From Rhizobium sp. Leaf371 (GTDB lineage Bacteria; Pseudomonadota; Alphaproteobacteria; Rhizobiales; Rhizobiaceae), in the NCBI RefSeq assembly GCF_001424045.1, contig NZ_LMQB01000001.1, positions 222,083-286,082 of the forward strand: a stretch of DNA of 64,000 nucleotides, read 5' to 3'. The position numbers and the translations under genes are program-made. Below are positions 35,880 through 46,217 of the stretch, one piece after another (the first letter of the stretch is position 1; each line of letters begins with the position of its first letter). The notes below the pieces were generated by a model that was not told the DNA's origin, searched no databases, and worked only from the letters and a program-made list of their open reading frames with translations.

Positions 35880-35987
35880 ATTTCAGGACCCATTTTCGGT
35901 GTTTTCCAAGGCGCGGGGTCGATTGACAGGTCGCGGCAAAAGGTGTCAGCACTTCGGTTTCCCGCTGGACCTTGGGAGAGGCATGGA

Positions 35988-36941
35988 ATGGCACGCAGAC
36001 CGGAAGCGAATGCACGGCTCGACGATGCGGCACGCGCCGGCTGGCTCTATTATGTCGCGGGGCGCACGCAGGACGAGATCGCCGGGCAGATGGGCATCTC
36101 GCGACAGTCGGCGCAGCGGCTCGTGTCGCTCGCCATGGCCGAACGGCTGATCAAGGTCCGCCTCGACCACCCGATCGCCGCCTGCATGGAGCTCGGCCTG
36201 CGGCTGAAGGAACGCTACGGGCTGCGGCAGGCGGAAGTGGTTCCGAGCGATCCCACATCCTCCTCCACCACCGTCGGCATTGCGGAGGCCGGGGCGGCCG
36301 AGATCGAGCGCTGGCTGAAGTCGAGCGAGCCGATCATCATGGCGATCGGCACCGGGCGGACGCTGAAGGCGGCGATCGACCAGCTGCCGGCGATGGACTG
36401 TCCGCAGCATCGCATCGTCTCGCTGACCGGCAATATCGGCGTCGACGGGTCGGCCGCCTATTACAACGTCATCTTTTCCATGGCCGACGCCGTCAAGGCG
36501 CGGCATTTCCCCATGCCCCTGCCGGTCATCGTGTCCTCGGCCGAGGAGCGCGAGGTGCTGCACAAGCAGATCCTCGTGCAGTCGGCGCTCAGCCTCGGCA
36601 CGCAGGCCGACATCGCCTTCGTCGGCATCGGCGAAGTGGGCACCGATGCGCCGCTCTGCCAGGACGGGTTTCTGGCCCATGACGAGATGGCCAAGCTGGT
36701 GGAGCAGGGGGCGGCCGGCGAAATCTGCGGCTGGATGTTCGACGGCGACGGACAGCTCATCTCGGGCGATATCAACAAGCGGGTGGCGAGCGTTCCCTTG
36801 CCGTCACGCGATACCACCACGCTGATCGGCATGGCCAAGGGCCGGCGCAAGCACCTCGCGCTGCGGGCCGCCTTGCGCGGCGGACTCATCAACGGCGTCA
36901 TCACGGACGAGGAAACGGCTGAATATCTGCTCGCACCTTGA
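35988..36941 (+). CDS. SorC/DeoR-type sugar-binding transcriptional regulator
   Basis: The 317-residue regulator has an N-terminal HTH (LYYVAGRTQDEIAGQMGISR, then QSAQRLVSLAMAERLI). The sugar-phosphate-binding SorC domain (TVGIAEAGAAEIERWL, AIGTGRTLKAAI, HLALRAALRGGLINGVITDE) follows. It is upstream of and co-directional with smoEFGK, so it is the likely local regulator of polyol uptake. The ATG at 35988 follows GGGAGAGG. A large inverted repeat at 37034-37070 is a good candidate operator. Confidence 0.9.
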   Translation: MARRPEANARLDDAARAGWLYYVAGRTQDEIAGQMGISRQSAQRLVSLAMAERLIKVRLDHPIAACMELGLRLKERYGLRQAEVVPSDPTSSSTTVGIAEAGAAEIERWLKSSEPIIMAIGTGRTLKAAIDQLPAMDCPQHRIVSLTGNIGVDGSAAYYNVIFSMADAVKARHFPMPLPVIVSSAEEREVLHKQILVQSALSLGTQADIAFVGIGEVGTDAPLCQDGFLAHDEMAKLVEQGAAGEICGWMFDGDGQLISGDINKRVASVPLPSRDTTTLIGMAKGRRKHLALRAALRGGLINGVITDEETAEYLLAP

Positions 36942-37014
36942 GCAAATATGTCAAAAAATTGTCAGTCCTTCCGATGACTTAGCCGCGTGTTCGGCGCTGC
37001 AGCAACGAATGCGA

Positions 37015-37043
37015 TTGACAAGTCCGCCCTGAAAATGAGTAAT
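37015..37043 (+). promoter_or_regulatory. smoE promoter
   Basis: TTGACA (37015-37020), a 17-base spacer and AGTAAT (37038-37043) form a sigma-70 type promoter whose -10 lies inside the left arm of the inverted repeat at 37034-37070. A regulator bound to the repeat would block it. Confidence 0.5.
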
Positions 37044-37070
37044 TGCCCGTGAGCGAGGCAAATGCTCATT
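37034..37070. promoter_or_regulatory. Candidate SorC-family operator upstream of smoE
   Basis: AATGAGTAATTGCC (37034-37047) and GGCAAATGCTCATT (37057-37070) are inverted copies matching at 11 of 14 positions around a nine-base centre. Long, widely spaced palindromes suit SorC-type tetramers. It overlaps the smoE -10 region and lies 20 bp before the smoE start. The flanking spacer 36942-37014 shows only a weak TGTCAA/TTGTCA pair. Confidence 0.55.
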
Positions 37071-37090
37071 ACTCTTCTGGGAGGAAGATC

Positions 37091-38413
37091 ATGAATTTGA
37101 AGACATCACTGCTGGGCGCATGCTCAGCACTCGTCATTGCTGCCGTTTCCGGCGGTCTGGCCCAGGCCGAGACCCTCACCATCGCGACGGTGAACAATGG
37201 CGACATGGTCCGGATGCAGACACTCACCGACGACTTCACCAAGGCCAATCCCGACATCCAGCTCGAATGGGTGACTCTGGAAGAAAACGTACTGCGTGAA
37301 CGCGTCACCACCGACATCGCGACCAAGGGCGGCCAGTACGACGTGCTGACCATCGGCACCTACGAGGTTCCGATCTGGGCCAAGCAGAACTGGCTTCTGC
37401 CGCTCGACAACCTCGGCGCCGACTACGACGTCGACGATCTGCTGCCGGCCATCCGGTCGGGCCTGACCGCCGACGGCAAGCTCTATGCCGCACCGTTCTA
37501 CGGCGAAAGCTCGATGGTCATGTACCGCAAAGACCTGATCGAGAAGGCCGGGCTGAAGATGCCCGACGCGCCGACCTGGGAGTTCATCAACGAAGCGGCC
37601 CGCAAGATGACCGACCGTGCCACGGGCATCAACGGCATCTGCCTTCGCGGCAAGGCCGGCTGGGGCGAGAACATGGCGTTCCTCACGGCAACCTCGAACG
37701 CCTTCGGCGCTCGCTGGTTCGACGAGAACTGGAAGCCGCAGTTCGACCAGCCCGAGTGGAAGGCCACGCTCGACATGTATGTCAAGCTGATGAACGATGC
37801 CGGCCCGCAGGGCGCATCCTCCAACGGCTTCAACGAGAACCTGGCGCTGTTTCAGCAGGGCAAGTGCGGCATGTGGATCGACGCCACGGTGGCGGCCTCC
37901 TTCGTGACCAACCCGAAGGACTCGACGGTTGCCGACAAGGTCGGCTTCGCGCTGGCGCCGGACACGGGTCTCGGCAAGCGCGGCAACTGGCTCTGGGCCT
38001 GGAACCTCGCCATCCCCGCCGGCACGCAGAAGGCCGAAGCGGCCGAGAAGTTCGTTTCCTGGGCAACCAGCAAGCACTATCTCGACCTCGTCGCGCAGAA
38101 GGAAGGCTGGGCCAACGTTCCCCCGGGCACGCGCACCTCGCTCTACCAGAACGCCGAGTACCAGAAGGCGGCACCCTTCGCCAAGATGACGCTCGAAAGC
38201 ATCAACGCGGCCGACCCGAAGAACCCTTCGACGAAGCCCGTTCCCTATGTCGGCGTCCAGTTCGTGGCGATCCCCGAGTTCCAGAGCCTCGGGACCACCG
38301 TCGGCCAGCTGTTCTCGGCAGCCCTTGCCGGCCAGATGTCGGTCGACGATGCGCTCGCCCAGGCCCAGACGGCGGCAACGCGCGAAATGACGCGCGGCGG
38401 CTACATCAAGTAA
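37091..38413 (+). CDS. smoE: Sorbitol/mannitol ABC transporter substrate-binding protein
   Basis: The 440-residue periplasmic binding protein has a signal peptide (cleavage near LAQA-ET, residue 27) and a family 1 solute-binding fold starting TLTIATVNNGDMVRMQTL. It has strings of the polyol branch such as YEVPIWAKQNWLLPLDNL, GESSMVMYRKDL and VPPGTRTSLYQNAEY. It captures sorbitol, mannitol or related polyols for SmoFGK. The ATG follows GGGAGGAAG. A stable repeat element separates it from smoF. Confidence 0.93.
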   Translation: MNLKTSLLGACSALVIAAVSGGLAQAETLTIATVNNGDMVRMQTLTDDFTKANPDIQLEWVTLEENVLRERVTTDIATKGGQYDVLTIGTYEVPIWAKQNWLLPLDNLGADYDVDDLLPAIRSGLTADGKLYAAPFYGESSMVMYRKDLIEKAGLKMPDAPTWEFINEAARKMTDRATGINGICLRGKAGWGENMAFLTATSNAFGARWFDENWKPQFDQPEWKATLDMYVKLMNDAGPQGASSNGFNENLALFQQGKCGMWIDATVAASFVTNPKDSTVADKVGFALAPDTGLGKRGNWLWAWNLAIPAGTQKAEAAEKFVSWATSKHYLDLVAQKEGWANVPPGTRTSLYQNAEYQKAAPFAKMTLESINAADPKNPSTKPVPYVGVQFVAIPEFQSLGTTVGQLFSAALAGQMSVDDALAQAQTAATREMTRGGYIK

Positions 38414-38461
38414 GCTGACCTGACGGGCGGGGCTGCTTCTCACGCTTCAGGCGTGGGTTGC

Positions 38462-38580
38462 CCCTCACCCTAACCCTCTCCCCGCTTGCGGGGAGAGGGG
38501 ACGCACAACCCGGTAACTCCGAGTGCCCTTCGCCCTTGCCAAGCGGGGAGAAGGTGCCGGCAGGCGGATGAGGGGGCCAG
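38462..38580. repeat. RIME-like palindromic intergenic repeat between smoE and smoF
   Basis: The segment starts CCCTCACCCTAACCC and contains a perfect stem CCCTCTCCCCGC/GCGGGGAGAGGG (38474-38499, two-base loop). A second imperfect stem (CCTTCGCCC...GGGGAGAAGG, near 38527-38553) follows, and the segment ends GGCGGATGAGGGG. This double-palindrome layout is that of rhizobial mosaic elements (RIME). As with repeats in other sugar ABC operons, it may protect the 3' end of the binding-protein mRNA. The remaining part of the 263-bp spacer shows no gene. Confidence 0.75.
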
Positions 38581-38676
38581 CCCCGCGCACCGCACCACAC
38601 AACCCACACAACAAAGCGCCACCCTTTCCGCCTTTGCGGAAGGCAGAGCCGGCGACACCAGAGGGAGGGTCCATCC

Positions 38677-39549
38677 ATGGCAACGCAGAATACCCGAGGC
38701 CTTGCCCGGTTCATGATGGCGCCGTCCGTCGGCCTGCTCCTGATCTGGATGATCGTGCCGCTGGCTATGACGCTCTGGTTCTCCTTCCAGAACTACAATC
38801 TGCTCAATCCGGGCAATGTCAGCTTCGCCGGCCTGTTCAACTACCAGTTCTTCTATTCCGATCCCGCCTTCTTCCAGTCGATCTTCAACACGCTGATCAT
38901 CGTCGTGGGCGTCCTCGCCATCACCGTCATCGGCGGCATCGCCATCGCGCTGATGCTCGACCAGCCGGTCTGGGGGCAGGGGATCGTGCGCATCCTCGTG
39001 ATCTCGCCCTTCTTCGTGATGCCGCCGGTCGCGGCCCTCGTCTGGAAGAACATGATCATGCACCCGCAATACGGGGTGTTTGCCGATATCAGCCGTTTCT
39101 TCGGTTTTCAGCCGGTCGACTGGTTCGGGCAGTATCCGCTGTTCTCCATCATCGTCATCGTCGCCTGGCAGTGGCTGCCCTTCGCGACGCTGATCCTGCT
39201 GACCGCCCTGCAGTCGCTCGACGGCGAACAGAAGGAAGCGGCCGAGATGGACGGGGCGAATTTCGTCAACCGCTTCATCTACCTGACCGTGCCGCATCTC
39301 GCCCGCTCGATCACCGTGGTCATCCTGATCCAGACGATCTTCCTGCTCGGCGTCTATGCGGAAATCCTCGTCACCACCAACGGCGGTCCGGGCTATGCCT
39401 CGACCAACCTGCCGTTCCTGATCTACCGCACGGCCCTTCTCGGTTACGACGTCGGCGGCGCATCCGCCGGGGGCATCATCGCCGTCATCCTCGCCAACAT
39501 CGTCGCCTTCTTCCTGATGCGCGCCGTTGGCAAGAACCTCGACAAGTAG
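38677..39549 (+). CDS. smoF: Sorbitol/mannitol ABC transporter permease SmoF
   Basis: The 290-residue MalF-type permease has six main membrane segments. It carries LARFMMAPSVGLLLIWMIVP, RILVISPFFVMPPVAALVWK and the EAA loop region EQKEAAEMDGANFVNRFIYL. It forms the polyol channel with SmoG. The ribosome site is GAGGGAGGG and smoG starts 11 bp later. Confidence 0.94.
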   Translation: MATQNTRGLARFMMAPSVGLLLIWMIVPLAMTLWFSFQNYNLLNPGNVSFAGLFNYQFFYSDPAFFQSIFNTLIIVVGVLAITVIGGIAIALMLDQPVWGQGIVRILVISPFFVMPPVAALVWKNMIMHPQYGVFADISRFFGFQPVDWFGQYPLFSIIVIVAWQWLPFATLILLTALQSLDGEQKEAAEMDGANFVNRFIYLTVPHLARSITVVILIQTIFLLGVYAEILVTTNGGPGYASTNLPFLIYRTALLGYDVGGASAGGIIAVILANIVAFFLMRAVGKNLDK

Positions 39550-39560
39550 GGAGAACCATC

Positions 39561-40385
39561 ATGGCACGCGCCGTTTCGACCCGCAGGACCGTCTTCTTCA
39601 CCGTGCTCGCCTGGATCGTGGCTCTGGTGATCTTCTTCCCGATCCTCTACACGATCATCACCTCGTTCAAGTCCGAGACGGAAGCGATCCAGGGCTTCAA
39701 CCTGATCCCGTCGGGCACCGTCGAGAGCTATGCCGCCGTGCAGGCGCAGAGCAACTACTTCAAGTTCTTCCTGAATTCGGTGATCATCTCGGTCGGCTCC
39801 ACCCTGCTGGCGCTCCTGATCTCGGTGCCTGCCGCCTGGGCGATGGCGTTTTCGCCGACGCCGCGCACCAAGGATATCCTGATGTGGATGCTGTCCACCA
39901 AGATGATGCCGGCTGCCGCCGTCATGGTGCCGATCTACCTGCTGTTTCGCGATTTCGGCCTGCTCGACAGCCGGTTCGGCCTCACCATCATGCTGACCAT
40001 GATCAACCTGCCGATCGTCGTCTGGATGCTCTATACCTACTTCCGGGAAATTCCGGGCGAGATCCTCGAAGCCGCCCGCATGGACGGCGCCTCCCTCTGG
40101 GGCGAGATCGCCTATGTGCTGACCCCGATGGCGGTGCCGGGCATCGCCTCCACCATGCTTCTCAACATCATCCTCGCCTGGAACGAAGCCTTCTGGACGA
40201 TCCGGCTGACGACCACGAACGCGGCGCCGCTGACGGCTTTCATCGCCTCGTTCTCGTCTCCGCAGGGCCTTTTCTGGGCGAAGCTTTCGGCAGCCTCGAC
40301 GCTCGCCATCGCGCCGATCCTGATCATGGGCTGGTTCAGCCAGAAGCAGCTGGTGCGGGGTCTCACCTTCGGCGCCGTGAAGTAG
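39561..40385 (+). CDS. smoG: Sorbitol/mannitol ABC transporter permease SmoG
   Basis: The 274-residue MalG-type permease has the EAA motif [20 protein letters not shown]. It starts [20 protein letters not shown] and ends [13 protein letters not shown]. The frame is open for over 1000 bases upstream through smoF, but the ATG at 39561, with GGGAGA before it, matches the family start. It works with SmoF and SmoK. Confidence 0.94.
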   Translation: MARAVSTRRTVFFTVLAWIVALVIFFPILYTIITSFKSETEAIQGFNLIPSGTVESYAAVQAQSNYFKFFLNSVIISVGSTLLALLISVPAAWAMAFSPTPRTKDILMWMLSTKMMPAAAVMVPIYLLFRDFGLLDSRFGLTIMLTMINLPIVVWMLYTYFREIPGEILEAARMDGASLWGEIAYVLTPMAVPGIASTMLLNIILAWNEAFWTIRLTTTNAAPLTAFIASFSSPQGLFWAKLSAASTLAIAPILIMGWFSQKQLVRGLTFGAVK

Positions 40386-40428
40386 CAGTTCAACAAAGAT
40401 AACGACAAGACGAGCGGGAGCGCACATC

Positions 40429-41426
<998 letters not shown>

Positions 41427-41430
<4 letters not shown>

Positions 41431-42200
41431 AACGTCTTGAAGGAAAGAGCGCGCTGATCACCGGATCGGCCCGGGGGATCGGCCGCGCCTTCGCGGAAGC
41501 CTACATCGCCGAAGGCGCGACGGTGGCGATTGCCGACATCAACCTCTCCCGCGCCACCGAGACGGCGGGGGAACTCGGATCTCAGGCCTATCCGGTCGAG
41601 ATGGACGTGACGCAGCAGGCGTCGATCGATGCGGCCATCGCGACCGTCGTCGCAAAGGTCGGGCGGCTCGATATTCTGATCAACAATGCGGCCCTGTTCG
41701 ACCTTGCGCCGATCGCCGAGATCAGCCGCGAGAGCTATGACCGGCTGTTTGCGATCAACGTGTCCGGCACGCTCTTCACGCTGCAGGCGGCGGCCAAGCA
41801 GATGATCGCCCAGGGGCACGGCGGCAAGATCATCAACATGGCGAGCCAGGCCGGACGACGCGGCGAAGCACTGGTGGCGGTCTATTGCGCGACCAAGGCG
41901 GCGGTCATCAGCCTGACCCAGTCGGCGGGCCTCAACCTCATCCCGCACGGCATCAACGTCAACGCCATCGCCCCCGGCGTCGTGGACGGCGAGCATTGGG
42001 ACGGCGTGGACGCGATGTTTGCGAAATACGAGAACCGGCCGCTCGGCGAGAAGAAGAAGCTCGTCGGCGCGGAAGTGCCGTTCGGTCGCATGGGGACGGC
42101 GCAGGACCTGACCGGCATGGCCGTGTTCCTCGCCTCGTCCGACAGCGACTACATCGTCTCCCAGACCTACAATGTCGACGGCGGAAACTGGATGAGCTGA
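41427..42200 (+). CDS. smoS: Sorbitol dehydrogenase SmoS (short-chain dehydrogenase)
   Basis: The 257-residue SDR enzyme oxidises sorbitol to fructose with NAD. It has the cofactor motif TGSARGIG (residues 12-19), NNAA, the catalytic SQAG serine region and YCATK with the Tyr-Lys pair. It ends [12 protein letters not shown]. The ATG at 41427 overlaps the smoK stop; an upstream in-frame start at 41238 lies within smoK. It is cotranscribed with the importer. Confidence 0.94.
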
Positions 42201-42248
42201 GGCTCGCGCCCGCTCGATCTCCAAGCCGCGTTCCGAAAGGGTACTATC

Positions 42249-43733
42249 ATGACCACCAAGCTCTCGCTTGCAAACCTGGATGCCATCAAGGCGACGGCGA
42301 CCGTTCCGGCCTTCGAGCGCTCGGCGCTCAGCGCCGGGATCGTCCATTTCGGCGTCGGCAATTTTCATCGCGCCCACCAGGCCGTCTATCTGGACGACCT
42401 GTTCAACACGGGCCGCGACCATGACTGGGCGATCGTTGGGGCAGGCGTGCTGCCGTCGGATGCGGCCATGCGCGAAAAGCTGGCCGGGCAGGATTATCTG
42501 ACGACGGTGGTGGAGCAGGACAACAACCGGTCCGCCGCCCGCGTGACCGGCCCGATGATCGACTATCTCGCGCCCGGAAACCCGACCGCAACCATTGCCC
42601 GTCTCGCCGATCCGGCGATCCGCATCGTGTCGCTGACGATCACCGAAGGCGGCTATTTCATCGATCCGGCCTCCGGCCACTTCAACCCGAAGCACCCCGC
42701 GATCGTTGCCGATGCCGAGAACCCGGATGCGCCGAAGACGGTGTTCGGCCTGATCATCGCCGGCCTCAAAGCGCGGCGGGAGAAGGGTCTCGCGCCCTTC
42801 ACGGTCATGTCCTGCGACAATATTCCCGGCAATGGCGAGGTCACGCATGCGGCCGTTTCGGGTCTGGCGCGCCTGTCGGACGCGGCGCTGGCCGACTGGA
42901 TCGACGCCAACGTCGCCTTTCCGAACGGCATGGTCGACCGGATCACGCCCGCGACCGGCCCGCGCGAGATCGGTATCGCCGCCGACCAGTACGGCATCGA
43001 CGATGCCTGGCCGGTATTTTGCGAAGAGTTCAAGCAATGGGTGCTAGAGGATCATTTTCCCGCCGGCCGGCCGGCGCTCGAAACGGTCGGCGTCCAGTTC
43101 GTGCCCGACGTCGCACCCTATGAACTGATGAAGATCCGCATCCTCAACGGCGGTCATGCGGCCATCGCCTATCCCGCGGCGCTGCTCGACATTCATTTCG
43201 TGCACGACGCCATGGGGGAGCCGATCATCCAGGCTTTCCTCGAAAAGCTCGAGCATGACGAGATCATCCCGATCGTGCCCCCCGTGCCGGATACGGATCT
43301 CAAGGCCTATTACAAGCAGGTCGAGACGCGCCTGTTCAACCCGAAGATCGGCGACACGATTCCCCGCCTGGCACAGGACGGATCGAACCGGCAGCCGAAG
43401 TTCATCCTGCCCTCGACCGGCGATCGCCTGCGCCAGGGCCTCGACGTCGTCGGGCTGGCGCTGGTCTCGGCCCTCTGGTGCCGCTATTTCGCCGGCACGA
43501 CCGACAGCGGCGCCAAGATCGCCTTCAACGATGCGAGTGCCGACCGCCTGCACGAGGCGGCTCTCAAGGCAAAGGACGATCCGATGGCGTTCCTGGCGCT
43601 TTCCGACATCTTCGGCGAGGTCGCGCAGTCCGAAATCTTCGCCAAGCGTTTTACGCATGCCTTAAAGACGCTATGGGAGCAGGGCACGCGCCAGACGCTG
43701 CAGCTGTATCTCGACGGAAAACTGACGGAGTAA
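42249..43733 (+). CDS. mtlK: Mannitol 2-dehydrogenase (polyol-specific long-chain dehydrogenase)
   Basis: The 494-residue NAD-dependent enzyme converts mannitol to fructose (and may take related polyols). The family start GIVHFGVGNFHRAHQAVYLD is visible. The catalytic K-x4-N-x2-H motif is in KIRILNGGHAAIAYPA, and SLTITEGGYF is also typical. It lies 48 bp after smoS, in the order seen in other alphaproteobacterial smo operons. Confidence 0.94.
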   Translation: MTTKLSLANLDAIKATATVPAFERSALSAGIVHFGVGNFHRAHQAVYLDDLFNTGRDHDWAIVGAGVLPSDAAMREKLAGQDYLTTVVEQDNNRSAARVTGPMIDYLAPGNPTATIARLADPAIRIVSLTITEGGYFIDPASGHFNPKHPAIVADAENPDAPKTVFGLIIAGLKARREKGLAPFTVMSCDNIPGNGEVTHAAVSGLARLSDAALADWIDANVAFPNGMVDRITPATGPREIGIAADQYGIDDAWPVFCEEFKQWVLEDHFPAGRPALETVGVQFVPDVAPYELMKIRILNGGHAAIAYPAALLDIHFVHDAMGEPIIQAFLEKLEHDEIIPIVPPVPDTDLKAYYKQVETRLFNPKIGDTIPRLAQDGSNRQPKFILPSTGDRLRQGLDVVGLALVSALWCRYFAGTTDSGAKIAFNDASADRLHEAALKAKDDPMAFLALSDIFGEVAQSEIFAKRFTHALKTLWEQGTRQTLQLYLDGKLTE

Positions 43734-43740
43734 GATCATC

Positions 43741-44430
43741 ATGGCCGCACCCGAACTTGTCATCTTCGATTGCGACGGCGTGCTGGTCGACAGCGAGCCC
43801 TTGTCGATCGATGTGCTGGTGCGGGTGCTGCGCACGGCCGGTGTCGAGATGGATGCCGACGAGGCGACCGAGCGGTTTCTCGGCAAAAGCCTGATGACGA
43901 TGACGAAAATCCTGCATGACGATTTCGGGTTGCAGGTGGACGAGGCGTTTCTGGAAGAGATGCGCCACGATCTTTACCAGCGGTTCGAAGCCGAGCTGCA
44001 GCCGATTGCGGGCATCTCCGGCGTTCTCGACGCATTGGATGTGCGGCGCTGTGTCGCGTCGTCGAGCCAGATGGAGCGCATTCGCCTGTCGCTGACCATT
44101 ACCGGGCTGATCGACCGGCTGGAACCGCATCTCTTCAGCGCGACCATGGTGACGAACGGGAAGCCGGCCCCCGATCTCTTTCTGCATGCGGCGGACGCGA
44201 TGCACGTGGCGCCGGAAAACTGCATCGTCATCGAGGACAGCCCGGCGGGTATCGTCGCGGCGAAGGCGGCCGGCATGCGCGTCTTCGCGTTCACCGGCGC
44301 GTCGCATGCCCGCACCGAGCGGCATCTCGGCGCCATCCGGGACCTCGCGCCAGACGCCGTGTTTGACGATATGCGCGAACTCATCCATCTTGTGGCGAAA
44401 GAACAAAAACGGGATGGACACCCAGGCTGA
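43741..44430 (+). CDS. HAD-superfamily phosphatase (beta-phosphoglucomutase-like)
   Basis: The 229-residue protein has the HAD nucleophile motif IFDCDGVLVDSEP (residues 8-20). It also has a helical cap, motif II CVASSSQ, and motif III-IV KPAPDLFLHAAD with IEDSPAGIVAA. It is probably a sugar- or polyol-phosphate phosphatase. It starts seven bases after mtlK in the polyol operon, so removal of a dead-end phosphate is one possible role; the substrate is not known. Confidence 0.88.
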   Translation: MAAPELVIFDCDGVLVDSEPLSIDVLVRVLRTAGVEMDADEATERFLGKSLMTMTKILHDDFGLQVDEAFLEEMRHDLYQRFEAELQPIAGISGVLDALDVRRCVASSSQMERIRLSLTITGLIDRLEPHLFSATMVTNGKPAPDLFLHAADAMHVAPENCIVIEDSPAGIVAAKAAGMRVFAFTGASHARTERHLGAIRDLAPDAVFDDMRELIHLVAKEQKRDGHPG

Positions 44431-44545
44431 CGCATCGCACCGCTTCACGGCCAGAGCCTGCAACACCGCGGCGCCCATGGCGCACGTCGGCAAGCGATCC
44501 ATTGCCTGCTGCCTGGCGTGAGATGCCGGATATGACGGATGCGGC

Positions 44546-46123
44546 ATGGGCGATCTGATCGTTGCGGTCGATATCGGGACGGGCAGCGCGCGCGCCGGGA
44601 TCTTCGATGCCGTGGGCACGCTTCTCGCCCGGGCGGACTACCCGATCCTGATGAACCGGCCGGAAGAAAACCACGCCGAGCATGATTCCGAAAACATCTG
44701 GTCGGCCGTCTGCATCGCGGTGAAGACGGCGCGTGCCAAGGCCGGGGTTCCGGCCGAGGCGATCGCCGCCATCGGGTTCGATGCGACCTGTTCGCTCGTC
44801 GTGCGGGACCATGACGGCGCGCCGCTCTCCGTCAATCGCAAGGGCGATCCGCGCTGGGACACGATCGTCTGGCTCGACCATCGGGCGATGGCGCAGGCGG
44901 ATGCCTGCACCGCGACCAAGAATGCCGTGCTTCGGCATTCCGGCAGCGTCATGTCTCCGGAAATGCAGATGCCGAAACTTCTCTGGCTGAAGCAGACCCT
45001 GCCGGAGCAGTGGGAGCGGGTCGGCTACCTTTTCGACCTTGCCGATTTCATGTCGTGGCGGGCGACGGGGAGCACGTTGCGGTCGCGCTGCACGCTGACC
45101 GCGAAGTGGAACTATCTGAGCCATGCCGGCGGTTGGCAACCGGATTTTCTCGACGCGATCGGGCTCGGCGATCTTCCGGAACGCGGTCGGCTCGACGCCG
45201 AGCCGGCGGCTGTCGGCTCGGCGATCGGCCTTCTCACGGCGGAGGCGGCCGCCGATCTCGGGCTTCACGAGGCCTGCCGGGTGGCGACCGGCGTCATCGA
45301 CGCCTATGCCGGCGCCATCGGCGTTCTCGGCCGGTTCGCCGGGCAGCCGGACGTTCTGGAACGGCAGCTGGCGCTGATCGCGGGGACCTCGAGCTGCATC
45401 GTGGCGTTCTCCCGCGAGATGCGCCCCGGCTTCGGCATGTGGGGACCGTATTATGAAGCGGGCTTTGAAGGGCAGTGGCTGATCGAGGGCGGGCAGTCGG
45501 CGACCGGCGCCCTGCTCGATCACGTGGTGCGCAGCCACAGTGCCGGCGGGGAGCCGGATGCGGAAATACACGCGCGGATCGTCCTGCGCATCCAGGAATT
45601 GCGCGCGGCCTATGGCACGGACTTCGCCGCGCGGCTGCATGTCCTGCCGGACTTTCACGGCAATCGTTCGCCCTTTGCCGATCCGCATGCGCGCGGCGTC
45701 ATCTCGGGCCTGACGCTCGACAGCTCGTTCGATGCGCTCTGCCGTCTCTACTGGCGGACCTGCGTCGCCATTGCGCTCGGCGTGCGCCACATTCTCGCGA
45801 TGATGAAGGATGCGGGCTATCACGTCGATACACTGCATGTGACAGGCGGCCATGTGCGCAATCCGCTGTTGATGGACCTCTACAGCGACGCCACCGGATG
45901 CCGTGTCGTCGTTCCCGAAACGACGGATGCCGTGCTTCTCGGAACGGCCATGATCGCCTCCGTCGCCGGCGGCCTTTACGGCGATCTTGCCGCTGCGGGA
46001 GCGGGCATGAGCCCCGGCGGCTTCGAACGCCGACCGGACCCGGACATGACGGCCGTCTACGACCGCGACTATGCCAAATTCCTCAGCCTCTACCGCCACC
46101 GCGCGGAGCTCGAGGCGGACTGA
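44546..46123 (+). CDS. FGGY-family carbohydrate kinase (ribulokinase-like)
   Basis: The 525-residue sugar kinase has the ATP-site start VAVDIGTGSARAGIFDAVG, typical of the pentulose (D-ribulokinase) branch. WLDHRAMAQADA, AGTSSCIVAFS and the C-terminal HVTGGHVRNPLLMDLYSD follow. It sits 115 bp after the HAD gene at the end of the polyol operon, so it probably phosphorylates a ketose made by SmoS or MtlK or from a related pentitol. The exact substrate is unresolved. Confidence 0.88.
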   Translation: MGDLIVAVDIGTGSARAGIFDAVGTLLARADYPILMNRPEENHAEHDSENIWSAVCIAVKTARAKAGVPAEAIAAIGFDATCSLVVRDHDGAPLSVNRKGDPRWDTIVWLDHRAMAQADACTATKNAVLRHSGSVMSPEMQMPKLLWLKQTLPEQWERVGYLFDLADFMSWRATGSTLRSRCTLTAKWNYLSHAGGWQPDFLDAIGLGDLPERGRLDAEPAAVGSAIGLLTAEAAADLGLHEACRVATGVIDAYAGAIGVLGRFAGQPDVLERQLALIAGTSSCIVAFSREMRPGFGMWGPYYEAGFEGQWLIEGGQSATGALLDHVVRSHSAGGEPDAEIHARIVLRIQELRAAYGTDFAARLHVLPDFHGNRSPFADPHARGVISGLTLDSSFDALCRLYWRTCVAIALGVRHILAMMKDAGYHVDTLHVTGGHVRNPLLMDLYSDATGCRVVVPETTDAVLLGTAMIASVAGGLYGDLAAAGAGMSPGGFERRPDPDMTAVYDRDYAKFLSLYRHRAELEAD

Positions 46124-46187
46124 AAGCCTGCAAACCATCGGCTGTTTCGGCAGCGCAAAAAAACTTCGAAAAAAGATGCGAGAGGCC

Positions 46188-46212
46188 GGAACCAAATTTC
46201 GGGCCGCGCATT
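46188..46212 (+). promoter_or_regulatory. Candidate EcfG promoter for a small RNA
   Basis: GGAAC (46188-46192), 18 bases, then TT (46211-46212) fits the rhizobial EcfG/RpoE2 promoter pattern GGAAC-N18-TT. The surrounding bases (AAATTT...GCC..GCATTTA) closely match the second candidate promoter of nepR-ecfG at 48566-48590. Transcription would start near 46218 and run into three hairpins and a terminator. Confidence 0.55.
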
Positions 46213-46217
46213 TATTG

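Noticed and set aside
38462-38580. Possible CRISPR-like repeats
   Set aside because: There are two different palindromes, not regularly spaced direct repeats with spacers; the layout is that of a rhizobial intergenic mosaic element.
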